Origin: Paenibacillus donghaensis
GTDB taxonomy: Bacteria > Bacillota > Bacilli > Paenibacillales > Paenibacillaceae
Length of the DNA stretch: 64,000 nucleotides
Assembly (NCBI RefSeq): GCF_002192415.1
Contig: NZ_CP021780.1
Location: 7,316,001-7,380,000, forward strand
Reading direction: 5' to 3'
A program made the position numbers and the translations under genes. Positions 8,100 to 16,011 of this stretch are shown piece by piece. Numbering within the stretch: position 1 is the stretch's first letter; each line of letters opens with the position of its first letter. Below the pieces are notes generated by a model, which did no database searches, was not told where the DNA came from, and saw nothing but the letters and a program-made list of their open reading frames with translations.

Positions 8100-9204
8100 A
8101 GCGCAGCCCCCTTTCGCCCGGCGCCAGATAGCTGTCCAACTGCTGGAAATGCAGCTCAGCCTGCCTAGCCTGCCGCGACACATCAATGCCGTTCGTACGC
8201 ATCGATTCGTATACCTGCTGCGGCTGGAGGTGCTCCAGCTGCTTGAAGTCCGTGTACAGTCCGTCGAACCCGGCATCCTGCATCACGTTGATCATTTTGC
8301 CGCTGTAGGCGACAGGGAACACTGGCTTGTTAAACACCCAGCCCAGAATCATTGCATGGAAGCGTGAAGCCACCACGAACTGAGCCCCGGCAATGACGGC
8401 AACGGCTGCTTCGATATCCGTCTTGTAGAAATGGGACTTCGTCTGCTTGCGGTATTCTGCTGGGAGCAGCTCCAGAATATGCTCAATCGCCTCCTGATCG
8501 CCCTCATGCTGGCAGAAGGACATCAGCTGAACGACATGGCCTTTTTCAATGAAAACCATGGCGATCTCTTTCATTTTTTCATAATAAAGCGGGTCAAAAC
8601 CGTTCAGTCCCTTGGAGGAGGGCTTGATCACGGATAGAACAATATAATCTCCTGGGCCGGAAGCGGCCTGCGGGTGCTTGAGCTGGAAGATGATATCAGG
8701 CGCCAGACGAACATTGTCCAACCCGGCAAACAAATCGTACGAATATTGCTCCCTGAAGCAGATATCCGCATATTCCCGGAACAGCCGCTTGTGCGTGCTG
8801 TAATATTCCTCATCGGTGTAAGGCCCGAAATTGGCGCCCATCACATAATAGGGTTTCGCCTGATTGCGCGTCTCCTCATTCTTCTGCACATATTCTTGCC
8901 AATGCTCACCCTGCATAAAAATAGACCCTCCGATATGAACGATCCCGTCCGAATGGTCCACAAGGAATTTCTGCGTGAAGTTACTGTGTAGTCCGGTCCG
9001 GCGAAATAGGAAGTTGATCCCGCGCAGCCAAATCGAGTCGGAAGCATAAACCTTCAGATTCTTCAGCTCCCGGAATGCCTGTTTGTACAGACCCGGAGCA
9101 ATCAGCATAAAGCGGGTATCCGGATACCGTTCGCAGAGCACCTTGATAAACAGATCGTCGCCCAGATTAAATTCGGTATAGGCATAAATCATCAGCTTCT
9201 TCAT
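8074..9204 (-). CDS. Polysaccharide pyruvyl transferase family protein
   Basis: 376 residues. NLGDDLFIKVL near residue 13 is typical of the family. HIGGSIFMQG follows, and near the C-terminus SRFHAMILGWVFNKPVFPVAYSGK carries the usual R-H-A motif. Family members transfer pyruvate from PEP as a ketal onto a sugar of a surface glycan; CsaB does this for S-layer anchoring, but this protein sits in a glycosyltransferase cluster and need not be CsaB. AAAGGAAA precedes the ATG. An ATGA overlap with the upstream GT2 gene indicates coupling. Confidence 0.87.
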   Translation of the reverse strand: MKKLMIYAYTEFNLGDDLFIKVLCERYPDTRFMLIAPGLYKQAFRELKNLKVYASDSIWLRGINFLFRRTGLHSNFTQKFLVDHSDGIVHIGGSIFMQGEHWQEYVQKNEETRNQAKPYYVMGANFGPYTDEEYYSTHKRLFREYADICFREQYSYDLFAGLDNVRLAPDIIFQLKHPQAASGPGDYIVLSVIKPSSKGLNGFDPLYYEKMKEIAMVFIEKGHVVQLMSFCQHEGDQEAIEHILELLPAEYRKQTKSHFYKTDIEAAVAVIAGAQFVVASRFHAMILGWVFNKPVFPVAYSGKMINVMQDAGFDGLYTDFKQLEHLQPQQVYESMRTNGIDVSRQARQAELHFQQLDSYLAPGERGLRYESQTEHS

Positions 9205-10253
9205 ACGTTAATTTCCTTTCTGACCATGCTTTTGAGGGTTCGCTTGAACTGGGTCCAGCTGTTGTCTAAATGGATGAGCCTGTGATATAGCGCCGGAGAG
9301 AGCAAAAAGGCCTTGATCTGCAGCGCCAGCAGCCTGTCAGTGCCGTTATATCTTTTCATGAGCACACGCATGTCCCGGTTCATCCCGGGGTAATGCTGCT
9401 CAATATCCTGCAGCAAGGCTTGAATCGTAATGCCCCTGGTGCTGTTCAGCGTAGTTTTGAGATTGTAAAAGTAATTCTCCGTCAGCTCGCGGCCCAGCAG
9501 CAGCTCAGAGATCGCCTTCTGCTCGCGGAAGGGATGGGCCTTGAAGTAGGCATCTACCCGTTTGAAGGCGTCCACTACGCCGAACTTCTTCACATTGTAG
9601 CTGTTGGTAATGGAGGAGGTCCGCTGCACATAATAGGACAGCACATCGGGGATCGCAGTGACGCGGTCTGCGCGCGCCAGCGCTTTGTAGATGAACTCCT
9701 GGTCTTCTCCGTTCACGCAGCCTGCGGTGTATTGCAGTCCACTGCGCTGGAGGAATTCCCGGTTGAAGGCCACGCTGCCCGTCCAGATTCTGAGACGCTG
9801 CTGCCGGAGAATCAGCTCCAGCGTTTCGCTTCCGCTTAGGCTGCCGCCTTCGGGCGGGAAGCTGACGATCGATGATTTATCCTCACGCACCAGGTCATAC
9901 CCCCAGCAGATGATATCAGGCTGCGTCTCCCGGGTATGCTCATGCACGGTCTGCACCAGCTCTGCGGAGACATAATCATCTCCGTCGAGGAACAGCACAT
10001 AGGTCCCAGCTGCGGTCCGCAGACCCGTGTTCCGCGCGGCGCTTACGCCCTGGTTACGAGTGCGTACGATCCGCCAGGGAAAAGGAGTGCCGTGCGACAG
10101 GATGCTGTGCACTGTGTGGTGCGTATGGTCGGTGGAGCCGTCGTCCACGATGATCGTCTCGAATTGCAGCTGCGTCTGGCCCAGGAGCGAGTCGAGCATA
10201 TACGTTACATAATTCTCTATATTGTATACAGGAACCACGATGCTTAGATTCAT
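9201..10253 (-). CDS. GT2 family glycosyltransferase
   Basis: 350 residues with AGGAGG 6 bases before the ATG. The GT-A domain starts at once: LSIVVPVYNIENYVTYML, then ETIIVDDGSTDHT, RNQGVSAARNTGL and VLFLDGDDYVS, which supplies the Asp-x-Asp metal site. The C-terminal 130 residues are basic and probably contact membrane or acceptor. It resembles EpsJ- or WaaB-like enzymes adding sugars to exopolysaccharide precursors. It overlaps the next gene by 4 bases and lies 33 bases downstream of another GT2 gene in the same unit. Confidence 0.9.
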   Translation of the reverse strand: MNLSIVVPVYNIENYVTYMLDSLLGQTQLQFETIIVDDGSTDHTHHTVHSILSHGTPFPWRIVRTRNQGVSAARNTGLRTAAGTYVLFLDGDDYVSAELVQTVHEHTRETQPDIICWGYDLVREDKSSIVSFPPEGGSLSGSETLELILRQQRLRIWTGSVAFNREFLQRSGLQYTAGCVNGEDQEFIYKALARADRVTAIPDVLSYYVQRTSSITNSYNVKKFGVVDAFKRVDAYFKAHPFREQKAISELLLGRELTENYFYNLKTTLNSTRGITIQALLQDIEQHYPGMNRDMRVLMKRYNGTDRLLALQIKAFLLSPALYHRLIHLDNSWTQFKRTLKSMVRKEINV

Positions 10254-10286
10254 GTCGGTCCTCCTTTCCGGGGCCTTAGCCGCAAT

Positions 10287-11201
10287 CTATTGGGCAGTCT
10301 GTTTGTTAAAAATCTCCTTCATTCCTCTGCGGTAGCCGCTGATCGCAGCCTCGTTCTTGCGGGGACGCTCGCGGAGAATAAGGTATTGGGTCGTCCACAG
10401 CAAGGCCAGATAGCCGAGCGGCCCGGATTTCTTGTCCTTCAGCAGATGGACATGATTCAGTACCCGGGTGTAAGCCACATCCTCCAGATTGTCCCTTGAG
10501 GCCGGAGATTCATGATGCAGCAGCTTCAGTTCGGGATTGATGTAGAGCGGCCCGCTCTGACTGGCGATCCGTGACATCAGAATGTCCTCGCCGACGCTAT
10601 AGCTTTTCAGCCAGGGAACCGGGGCAAGATGCTGGATCGCCGCTCTGCGGAAGGACATGTTGCAGCCGTGCTGGAACTCCGTTTTGAATGTCCGCTTGGC
10701 CTTATGCCAGTTGTACATGGAGCCCGCCTGGCCGCTGAGGGAGAGCTTGCCGCTGGAGAAGGACTGCTGAAAGGAGGCGAGGCAGCGGAGCGTGCCGAGG
10801 AAGCTGTTGCTCATGCCTATGGCCACCCCGCCGACTCCTGCGCAGTCCGGGTAGTCGCGGTAGGTCTGCAGCAAGCTGGCCAGATAATGGCCGGGGATCT
10901 CCACATCATCGTCTAGGAACAGGATGATCTCCCTGGAGGCCAGCTGCACCGCCTTGACCCGCGAGAGCCAGAGTCCGCGGTCTGTGTTCTTGCGGTAATA
11001 CATAAACGAATGCCCCTGCTTGTGGATCAGCGCTTCGTATTCACCCAGCACCTGCTCCGGGATTTCGCCGTCATCTATAATGATTACTTCAATATCGGGG
11101 TCACCGGCAGTTTCCAGGTTCTGCGCAGCAATAGAATGAATGCACCGTGTCAGGTCCTGTACCCGATTCCTAGTGCAGATAACAACTGACAATCCTTGCA
11201 T
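10287..11201 (-). CDS. GT2 family glycosyltransferase, first gene of the cluster
   Basis: 304 residues from the ATG at 11201: AAGGAG stands 8 bases away, whereas the in-frame GTG at 11210 overlaps that site. LSVVICTRNRVQDLTRCI opens the GT-A fold, with EVIIIDDGEIPE and ILFLDDDVEIPG as nucleotide and metal sites, and EFQHGCNMSFRRAAI in the acceptor region. It is the promoter-proximal gene of five genes all reading left. The 298 bases upstream to the divergent amidase gene are A+T rich and must hold both promoters; I could not place a convincing pair of hexamers for this side. Confidence 0.88.
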   Translation of the reverse strand: MQGLSVVICTRNRVQDLTRCIHSIAAQNLETAGDPDIEVIIIDDGEIPEQVLGEYEALIHKQGHSFMYYRKNTDRGLWLSRVKAVQLASREIILFLDDDVEIPGHYLASLLQTYRDYPDCAGVGGVAIGMSNSFLGTLRCLASFQQSFSSGKLSLSGQAGSMYNWHKAKRTFKTEFQHGCNMSFRRAAIQHLAPVPWLKSYSVGEDILMSRIASQSGPLYINPELKLLHHESPASRDNLEDVAYTRVLNHVHLLKDKKSGPLGYLALLWTTQYLILRERPRKNEAAISGYRRGMKEIFNKQTAQ

Positions 11202-11385
11202 AAACTCCACTCCTTCGTTATCCTTGTCTCCCGGCCGCTGCCGTACGTATCATGAGAATATTAGCTAGCTTAAGCTTACTATTGGCATCAAAACATTGTA
11301 TATACTACTTTAGTTTACTTATTGAGGGGCGATTGGAGCAGGCAGACGCAGGGCAGATATGGGCTGGAGTCGCTTGTAACATAAC

Positions 11386-11402
11386 GTGAGGTATTCCCTC
11401 AC
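11386..11402. promoter_or_regulatory. 17-bp inverted repeat, possible operator
   Basis: GTGAGG at 11386-11391 and CCTCAC at 11397-11402 form a perfect dyad around 5 bases, in the divergent interval between the glycosyltransferase cluster and the M20 amidase. Position and symmetry suit a repressor site; no regulator gene is adjacent, so the assignment is weak. Confidence 0.35.
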
Positions 11403-11499
11403 ATAATTATTACAGTGTGTAAAATGAAAAATGGTTTAATTGGTTTAACATAGATAGTAAAGCAATTCATCCCTGAATTCCTGGAAACGGAGGGCCATA

Positions 11500-12747
11500 A
11501 TGCCAAACCTACTTGTGAACGGTGAAAGATTGAAGGACACTATTGAAGCATTTGCTGATTTTGGACGGACGGACCAGAACGGTGTGACCCGGCTGTCGCT
11601 GTCTGAGGAGGATGTGAAGGTACGGGGTTATTTTCGCGCCTGTTGTGAGCAGCTGGGCATGACTGTGCAGATGGATGATCTGGGCACAATGGTTGCCACC
11701 CTGGCTGGAGAGGAGCCGGGCCCCCCGGTTGTTATCGGCTCCCACCTGGATACGGTGAAGAAGGGCGGCAGGTTTGACGGGGTGCTCGGCGTGATAGCGG
11801 GCCTTGAAATTGTAAGAACATTGGTGGAGCAAGGGATCAAGCCGCGGCTGCCGGTGACCGTGATGAACTTCACCAATGAAGAAGGCGCCCGGTTCGAGCC
11901 TTCGATGATGGCCTCGGGGGTGCTGGCCGGGAAGTTCGACAAGGCAGCGATGCTGAACAAGCAGGATGCCGCAGGTATAACCTTCGGCGAGGCTTTGGCG
12001 AGCAGCGGCTACGCAGGAGAGGCTGCCCACCGCATAACTGAAGCTGCCGCTTACCTGGAGCTGCATATTGAGCAGGGCCCGGTACTGGAAAAAGAGCAGC
12101 TATCGATCGGCTTGGTCGATTGTGTGGTAGGGATGGTCTGCTACGAGATTGAGGTGACCGGAGAATCGGATCATGCCGGCACGACCCCGATGGATATGCG
12201 CAAGGATGCGCTTTTTGCGGCGACGGACCTGATCACGGAGCTGCGCGTCAGACTGGGTGCGCTCGATTCCGGGCTGGTCTATACGATGGGCCGGATGAAT
12301 GTGTATCCAAGCATCCACACGGTGATTCCGAACCGGGTGGTGTTCACGGTGGAGGCCAGACACAAGGATATGGAGGTTGTCCGCGAGGTGGAGGCGATTC
12401 TCCAGAGCCTGCCCGCCGGGCTGGAAGGCTGCGGTGTGCAGCGCAGCAAGCTGTGGGGACGGGATACCGTATGGTTCGATCCCGGCGTGTGTGCTCTGGT
12501 GGAGCAGGCTGCCCATACCCTGGGCTACTCCAGCAAGATCATGGCCAGCGGAGCCGGGCATGACGCTCAGTTCGTGGCCGGCTTTCTGCCGTCCGCGATG
12601 GTGTTTGTACCCAGTGTGAACGGCAAAAGTCACTGTGAGGAGGAACTTACCTCCTACGAGGATTGCGAGAAGGGCGTGAACGTGCTGCTCACAGCGGTGC
12701 TGGCGCTGCTGTCCAGCGAGGTGGGAAGTCCTCTCAGCTCAACTTAA
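11500..12747 (+). CDS. M20-family amidohydrolase (N-carbamoyl-L-amino acid hydrolase / allantoate amidohydrolase type)
   Basis: 415 residues behind CGGAGGG. Two-metal M20 ligands are visible: GSHLDTVKKGGRFDG (His82, Asp93), NEEGARF (Glu127-128), YLELHIEQGP, and a C-terminal GKSHCEEE. A lid-domain segment, SDHAGTTPMDMRKDAL, is characteristic of the hydantoin/carbamoyl-amino-acid hydrolase branch. These cytoplasmic enzymes split N-carbamoyl amino acids or ureido compounds, releasing ammonia and carbon dioxide. No purine-degradation genes sit beside it, so allantoate is not favoured by context. It is monocistronic with its own terminator. Confidence 0.88.
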   Translation: MPNLLVNGERLKDTIEAFADFGRTDQNGVTRLSLSEEDVKVRGYFRACCEQLGMTVQMDDLGTMVATLAGEEPGPPVVIGSHLDTVKKGGRFDGVLGVIAGLEIVRTLVEQGIKPRLPVTVMNFTNEEGARFEPSMMASGVLAGKFDKAAMLNKQDAAGITFGEALASSGYAGEAAHRITEAAAYLELHIEQGPVLEKEQLSIGLVDCVVGMVCYEIEVTGESDHAGTTPMDMRKDALFAATDLITELRVRLGALDSGLVYTMGRMNVYPSIHTVIPNRVVFTVEARHKDMEVVREVEAILQSLPAGLEGCGVQRSKLWGRDTVWFDPGVCALVEQAAHTLGYSSKIMASGAGHDAQFVAGFLPSAMVFVPSVNGKSHCEEELTSYEDCEKGVNVLLTAVLALLSSEVGSPLSST

Positions 12748-12875
12748 GCTTTTGTGAGGAGAGGAAGAATTTCGTCTCTTATCCTGAATAAACCACCACT
12801 CCAACTGATGAATGTCACTAAACATAACGCAATAAATCATCTTGCTGCGGTAACGCAAACGATATCGATTGGAGC

Positions 12876-12901
12876 GAAGACACCCCTGTGGTGTCTTTTT
12901 G
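12876..12901 (+). terminator. Intrinsic terminator after the M20 amidase
   Basis: AGACACC at 12878-12884 pairs with GGTGTCT at 12890-12896 and is followed by TTTTT. Confidence 0.85.
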
Positions 12902-12912
12902 TTATCGGGAAC

Positions 12913-12992
12913 TTGTGCAAAATATCACATATATCAAGGGTTTTAACCCAATATCATTGTGTGAATCCACTGCGCGTTGTGTAAAAACACAA
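12913..12992. promoter_or_regulatory. Rex/Fnr-like dyads upstream of alanine dehydrogenase
   Basis: TTGTGCAAAATATCACAT at 12913-12930 fits the redox-repressor Rex plan TTGTG-N8-CACAA with one end mismatch, and also the Crp/Fnr plan TGTGA-N6-TCACA with one mismatch. A second, perfect dyad, TTGTGTAAAAACACAA, lies at 12977-12992, about 30 bases before the putative -35. Rex senses NADH/NAD+, and alanine dehydrogenase is NAD-linked, so control of ald is plausible. The regulator itself is not in the window. Confidence 0.45.
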
Positions 12993-13017
12993 TCATGGCA
13001 GATAATCTTTTCTTTTT

Positions 13018-13047
13018 TTAACAAAATGGAATAAGTAATCATATGTT
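13018..13047 (+). promoter_or_regulatory. Putative sigma-A promoter of ald
   Basis: TTAACA at 13018-13023 and TATGTT at 13042-13047 are separated by 18 bases. The -10 ends 46 bases before the ald start codon. Confidence 0.45.
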
Positions 13048-13093
13048 ATGATTCATTACATAAGAGAAACATATAAGACAGGAGAGATTACAG

Positions 13094-14227
13094 ATGATTA
13101 TTGGCGTTCCGAAGGAAATTAAAAATAATGAAAACCGGGTGGCCATCACCCCCGCCGGAGTAGTGAGTCTGATTGCTGAAGGACACCAGGTGCTGGTGGA
13201 AGTGGGCGCCGGCGTTGGAAGCGGCTTTCCGAATGAGGAATATGCGGCGGCTGGTGCCAAGCTGATCGAGGATGCAGCTGCGGTATGGAGCTCAGCCGAA
13301 ATGGTAATGAAGGTCAAGGAACCGCTGGAAAGTGAATATGACTATTTCCGTCCAGGCCTAGTATTGTTCACTTATCTGCATCTGGCTCCCGAGCCTGCAC
13401 TGGCTGCCGCGCTTAAGGATAACGGCGTGTTCGCCATTGGCTACGAAACGGTTGTTCATGGCCGTACCTTGCCGCTGCTTACCCCGATGAGTGAAGTGGC
13501 CGGACGGATGTCCGTACAGCTGGGTGCACAATTTCTGCAAAAGAACTACGGTGGCCAAGGCATTCTGCTCTCCGGTGTACCAGGGGTCAGCAGAGGGAAG
13601 GTCAGCATTATCGGCGGCGGCGTTGTAGGTGCGAACGCAGCCAAGATGGCCATTGGCCTCGGAGCTGATGTAACGATTGTCGATCTGAGTGCAGACCGGC
13701 TGCGGCAGCTGGATGATATTTTTGGCGCACAGATCAACACGCTGATCTCGAACCCTTACAATATCGCCAAAGCTGTAGCCGAAGCCGACCTGCTGGTGGG
13801 TGCCGTGCTGATTCCGGGTGCCAAAGCGCCGAAGCTGGTTACCGAAGCCATGGTGAAGACCATGAAGCCGGGTTCAGTGATTGTGGATGTAGCGATCGAC
13901 CAAGGCGGTATTGTAGAGACAATCGATAGAGTAACTACCCATGACAATCCGGTGTTTGAGAAACACGGTGTGCTGCATTATTCGGTAGCGAACATGCCGG
14001 GAGCTGTAGCCAAAACCTCAACGATTGCCTTGACCAACGTTACTGTACCCTATGCGCTGCAAATCGCGAACAAAGGTGTATTCCAGGCCATCGCCGACGA
14101 TGCCGGACTGAAAAGCGGTGTCAACGTTGCCAATGGCAAAATTACCTGTGAAGCTGTTTCGGAAGCTCTTGGGGAAGAGTTCTATACGGTGGAGCAAGCA
14201 CTGGAGCAGAAGTTTTCGCTGATTTAA
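13094..14227 (+). CDS. ald: Alanine dehydrogenase
   Basis: 377 residues, the family's usual length, with AGGAGA before the ATG. The enzyme interconverts L-alanine and pyruvate with NAD+ and ammonia; it feeds alanine into central metabolism and is important in sporulating bacilli. [20 protein letters not shown] is the standard N-terminus; VMKVKEPL (catalytic Lys near 75) and FTYLHLAPE (catalytic His near 96) follow, then the Rossmann loop [14 protein letters not shown] near 178. The C-terminus has the typical [16 protein letters not shown]. It stands alone between two terminators, with candidate redox operators upstream. Confidence 0.96.
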   Translation: MIIGVPKEIKNNENRVAITPAGVVSLIAEGHQVLVEVGAGVGSGFPNEEYAAAGAKLIEDAAAVWSSAEMVMKVKEPLESEYDYFRPGLVLFTYLHLAPEPALAAALKDNGVFAIGYETVVHGRTLPLLTPMSEVAGRMSVQLGAQFLQKNYGGQGILLSGVPGVSRGKVSIIGGGVVGANAAKMAIGLGADVTIVDLSADRLRQLDDIFGAQINTLISNPYNIAKAVAEADLLVGAVLIPGAKAPKLVTEAMVKTMKPGSVIVDVAIDQGGIVETIDRVTTHDNPVFEKHGVLHYSVANMPGAVAKTSTIALTNVTVPYALQIANKGVFQAIADDAGLKSGVNVANGKITCEAVSEALGEEFYTVEQALEQKFSLI

Positions 14228-14297
14228 GCATAAATAGAGAGACCAAATAGAGAACCGAGAAAAGAGATGCGGCGGTAATAGAGAGAGTGTCCTTCTG

Positions 14298-14329
14298 CAG
14301 CTTCATGAGCGATCATGGGGCTGTTTTTT
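14298..14329 (+). terminator. Intrinsic terminator after ald
   Basis: CAGCTTCATGA at 14298-14308 pairs with TCATGGGGCTG at 14313-14323 (two mismatches) and runs into TTTTTT. Confidence 0.8.
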
Positions 14330-14416
14330 ATTTTGAAAATAAAGAACGTATGTTCTATTTGTCTCAGACATTACCATATTATGCGTGTAATATTAGCTGC
14401 AGAAAGGAGTGATAGT

Positions 14417-15352
14417 ATGAGGCCAAACAATCGAGAAAAGGAGAAGCTATGGAACTCGCAGGCAACTCCCCATGATGAAGCGTTCAAGAAATTGCTGGAG
14501 ACTTTTTTTGAGGAATTTATAGCCTTGTTCTTCCCTGAGCTGGATGAATTGCTGGACCATAGCCAGACACGTTTTCTGATGCAGGAGCTGTTGGTAGATA
14601 TTGTTGGTGAGGAAGCGCGAAATCTTGATTTGCTGCTGGAGACCCGCTACAAGGCGCTGGATGCGTTTATTCTGATCCATCTGGAGCCGCAATCGTACAA
14701 AGATGTCCATTTTCTGGAGCGGATGTTTATCTATTATAGCCGTTTGTTTGAACGGCATCGGAAAGAGCATAAGATGATTATTCCAATTGCTATTTTTACG
14801 GCCGATGATGTCAAAGATGAACCGCATACGCTGTCTGTCGGCATACCGGGGCATGATATTCTGCGTTTCCAGTTCTTGAAGGTGGAGCTGCGCAGCCATA
14901 ACTGGCGTAAATTTGTAGATTCGGATAATCCCGTGGCTGCTGCGCTTCTGGCGAAAATGGGGTATACTGATCGTGAAGCCAAGGAGGTTCGCAAGGCCTA
15001 TCTGCGGCTGCTGCTTAAGCTGCGTTACCAGCTGGACGATGCGCGCCTGGCGCTCATTATGTCTGTGGCTGATCTCTATTTTAAGCCGAATAAATCGCAG
15101 GATGAAGAAATATTGCGTGAATTAAGCATACAATTTCCCGAGGAGGGTGAAGAAATCATGAAGCTGATGCCTGCCTGGAAACGCTGGGGATACGAAGAAG
15201 GAATCGAGCAAGGAATCGAGCAAGGAATTGAGCAGGGAATCGAGCAGGGCCGTGAAGAAATCATCCGCAAGCTGCTGAACAAGGGCTTCTCGGCAGAAGA
15301 TGTATCCAAAACGGTAGACATTCCTGTGGATGTTATCCGTAAGCTGCAGTAG
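14417..15352 (+). CDS. Rpn family recombination-promoting nuclease (PD-(D/E)XK)
   Basis: 311 residues from the ATG at 14417, 7 bases behind AAAGGAGT; an earlier ATG at 14315 lacks a ribosome site. Rpn/YhgA-like proteins are DNA endonucleases first seen as transposase-like and later linked to phage defence. The nuclease core shows Asp71 in NLDLLLE and Glu90-x-Gln92 in HLEPQS, the PD-(D/E)XK pattern. The C-terminal part carries four GIEQ repeats typical of this family, then a helix-turn-helix-like end, KGFSAEDVSKTVDIPVDVI. It stands alone with its own terminator. An internal start may yield a second product (15158-15352). Confidence 0.88.
   Translation: MRPNNREKEKLWNSQATPHDEAFKKLLETFFEEFIALFFPELDELLDHSQTRFLMQELLVDIVGEEARNLDLLLETRYKALDAFILIHLEPQSYKDVHFLERMFIYYSRLFERHRKEHKMIIPIAIFTADDVKDEPHTLSVGIPGHDILRFQFLKVELRSHNWRKFVDSDNPVAAALLAKMGYTDREAKEVRKAYLRLLLKLRYQLDDARLALIMSVADLYFKPNKSQDEEILRELSIQFPEEGEEIMKLMPAWKRWGYEEGIEQGIEQGIEQGIEQGREEIIRKLLNKGFSAEDVSKTVDIPVDVIRKLQ
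15158..15352 (+). CDS. Candidate intragenic small protein from the Rpn C-terminus (RpnS-like)
   Basis: Inside the rpn gene and in the same frame, AGGAGG at 15141-15146 stands 11 bases before an ATG at 15158. Translation from it gives a 64-residue protein made of the GIEQ repeats and the C-terminal helical tail, without the nuclease. In enterobacterial Rpn systems a short product made from an internal start is reported to inhibit the full-length toxic nuclease. Here the site, frame and domain content fit that model, but use of the start is inference; purine-rich codons for Glu-Glu-Gly could create the ribosome-site likeness by chance. Confidence 0.45.
   Translation: MKLMPAWKRWGYEEGIEQGIEQGIEQGIEQGREEIIRKLLNKGFSAEDVSKTVDIPVDVIRKLQ
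15200..15247 (+). repeat. Four 12-bp tandem repeats in rpn (GIEQ)
   Basis: GGAATCGAGCAA and variants GGAATTGAGCAG and GGAATCGAGCAG, four in a row, each coding Gly-Ile-Glu-Gln. A change in copy number would keep the reading frame and alter the spacer length. Confidence 0.9.
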
Positions 15353-15407
15353 TGGTGCTTATATAAAACATTAAATGAAAAAAGCAAATAGCAAACAGCA
15401 AACAAAG

Positions 15408-15440
15408 AAGCGATTCTAGAATACTTAGAATGGCTTTTTT
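15408..15440 (+). terminator. Intrinsic terminator after rpn
   Basis: AAGCGATTCTA at 15408-15418 pairs with TAGAATGGCTT at 15426-15436 (one internal mismatch), followed by TTTT. Confidence 0.75.
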
Positions 15441-15475
15441 GCTGTGAATAAAATGTTATTCTGGATCGTCAGAAT

Positions 15476-15758
15476 AATTAGATGTGAAAGTGGTTACTAC
15501 TTAGGTCCCTGCGAGGGTTTGGAGTCTAGCGGACCACATAGCCTCTATATTGGAAAAACAGGCCCTAACTAGTGGGTTTTTGCCTGAATAGAGGCTCCTG
15601 AGTCCGCAATAATCTGAAATTTAAGTGCAGGTTACTGGCGATGGCCTTCATTTGTTATTCTTAGCCTCCTTGTCGCGCAGTGTTGTATGACAGGCTCGGA
15701 CGAGGAACACATGGAACACAAGGGGGCTGTTAAGTAGTAACCGATTCTGCATCTAATT
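15476..15758. mobile_element. Element E1: non-coding element with inverted ends (MITE-like), containing a family D hairpin
   Basis: The left end, AATTAGATGTGAAAG then TGGTTACTACTTAGG, is matched by an inverted right end, AAGTAGTAACC then GATTCTGCATCTAATT. About 27 bases at each end are related by inversion. The 280-base interior has no credible gene and holds the D1 hairpin (15529-15607). Similar ends bound E3 (49775-50107), and half-matching ends occur at 23373-23705, 59449 and 63001. The structure suggests a non-autonomous mobile element or a regularly copied RNA-coding cassette; no target-site duplication was recognised. Confidence 0.5.
15529..15607. repeat. Family D hairpin with 5x5 internal loop, copy D1
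   Basis: GCGGAC-CACAT-AGCCTCTAT at 15529-15548 faces ATAGAGGCT-CCTGA-GTCCGC at 15588-15607. Six outer and nine inner base pairs flank an internal loop of CACAT against CCTGA. Copies D2 outer and inner are at 49850-50028. Confidence 0.7.
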
Positions 15759-15789
15759 TCGAGAAAATATGGCCTGATGTACTCCAAAT

Positions 15790-15871
15790 GCTAATTTAAG
15801 TGCCTTTTCGCATTTATTTCCTCCAAAACGTTAAAAACCCGCCAATTAGATGCGTTTTCGCAACTAAATTG
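15790..15871. repeat. Family B palindromes between E1 and the PucR gene
   Basis: AATTAGATGCG-TTTT-CGCAACTAAATT at 15844-15870 is a clean imperfect palindrome with one A-A mismatch. A more decayed unit with TTTAAGTGC and GCATTTATT lies at 15795-15818. The rest of 15441-16011 holds E1 and no gene that I can support. Confidence 0.6.
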
Positions 15872-16011
15872 AAGACTTATCCTCTTTAAAGCAGTTCAGC
15901 GATTGGGCAACGGTCCGTGTTCACCAAGTATCTACATTAAGCGCCTGAAGGGGCACCTAACTCAATCTATTTCAGAACAATAGCTGTCCGCCAGAGAACC
16001 CTATAGTCAGC

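Noticed and set aside
8100..8276. N-terminal extension of the flippase
   Set aside because: The added residues are a frame-shifted reading of the pyruvyl-transferase-like gene. The ATG at 8099 has its own ribosome site and begins a standard flippase N-terminus.
12754..12984. Small plus-strand gene between the M20 amidase and ald
   Set aside because: The frame runs through the terminator and the operator-like dyads, and the peptide shows no protein-like features.
14315..14416. Upstream extension of the Rpn protein
   Set aside because: The extra 34 residues have no ribosome site and overlap the ald terminator T-run, whereas AAAGGAGT precedes the ATG at 14417.
15476..15871. CRISPR array
   Set aside because: The repeated units are short palindromes with 4-5 variable central bases and irregular spacing. 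There are no identical direct repeats with uniform 30-40 base spacers and no cas genes.
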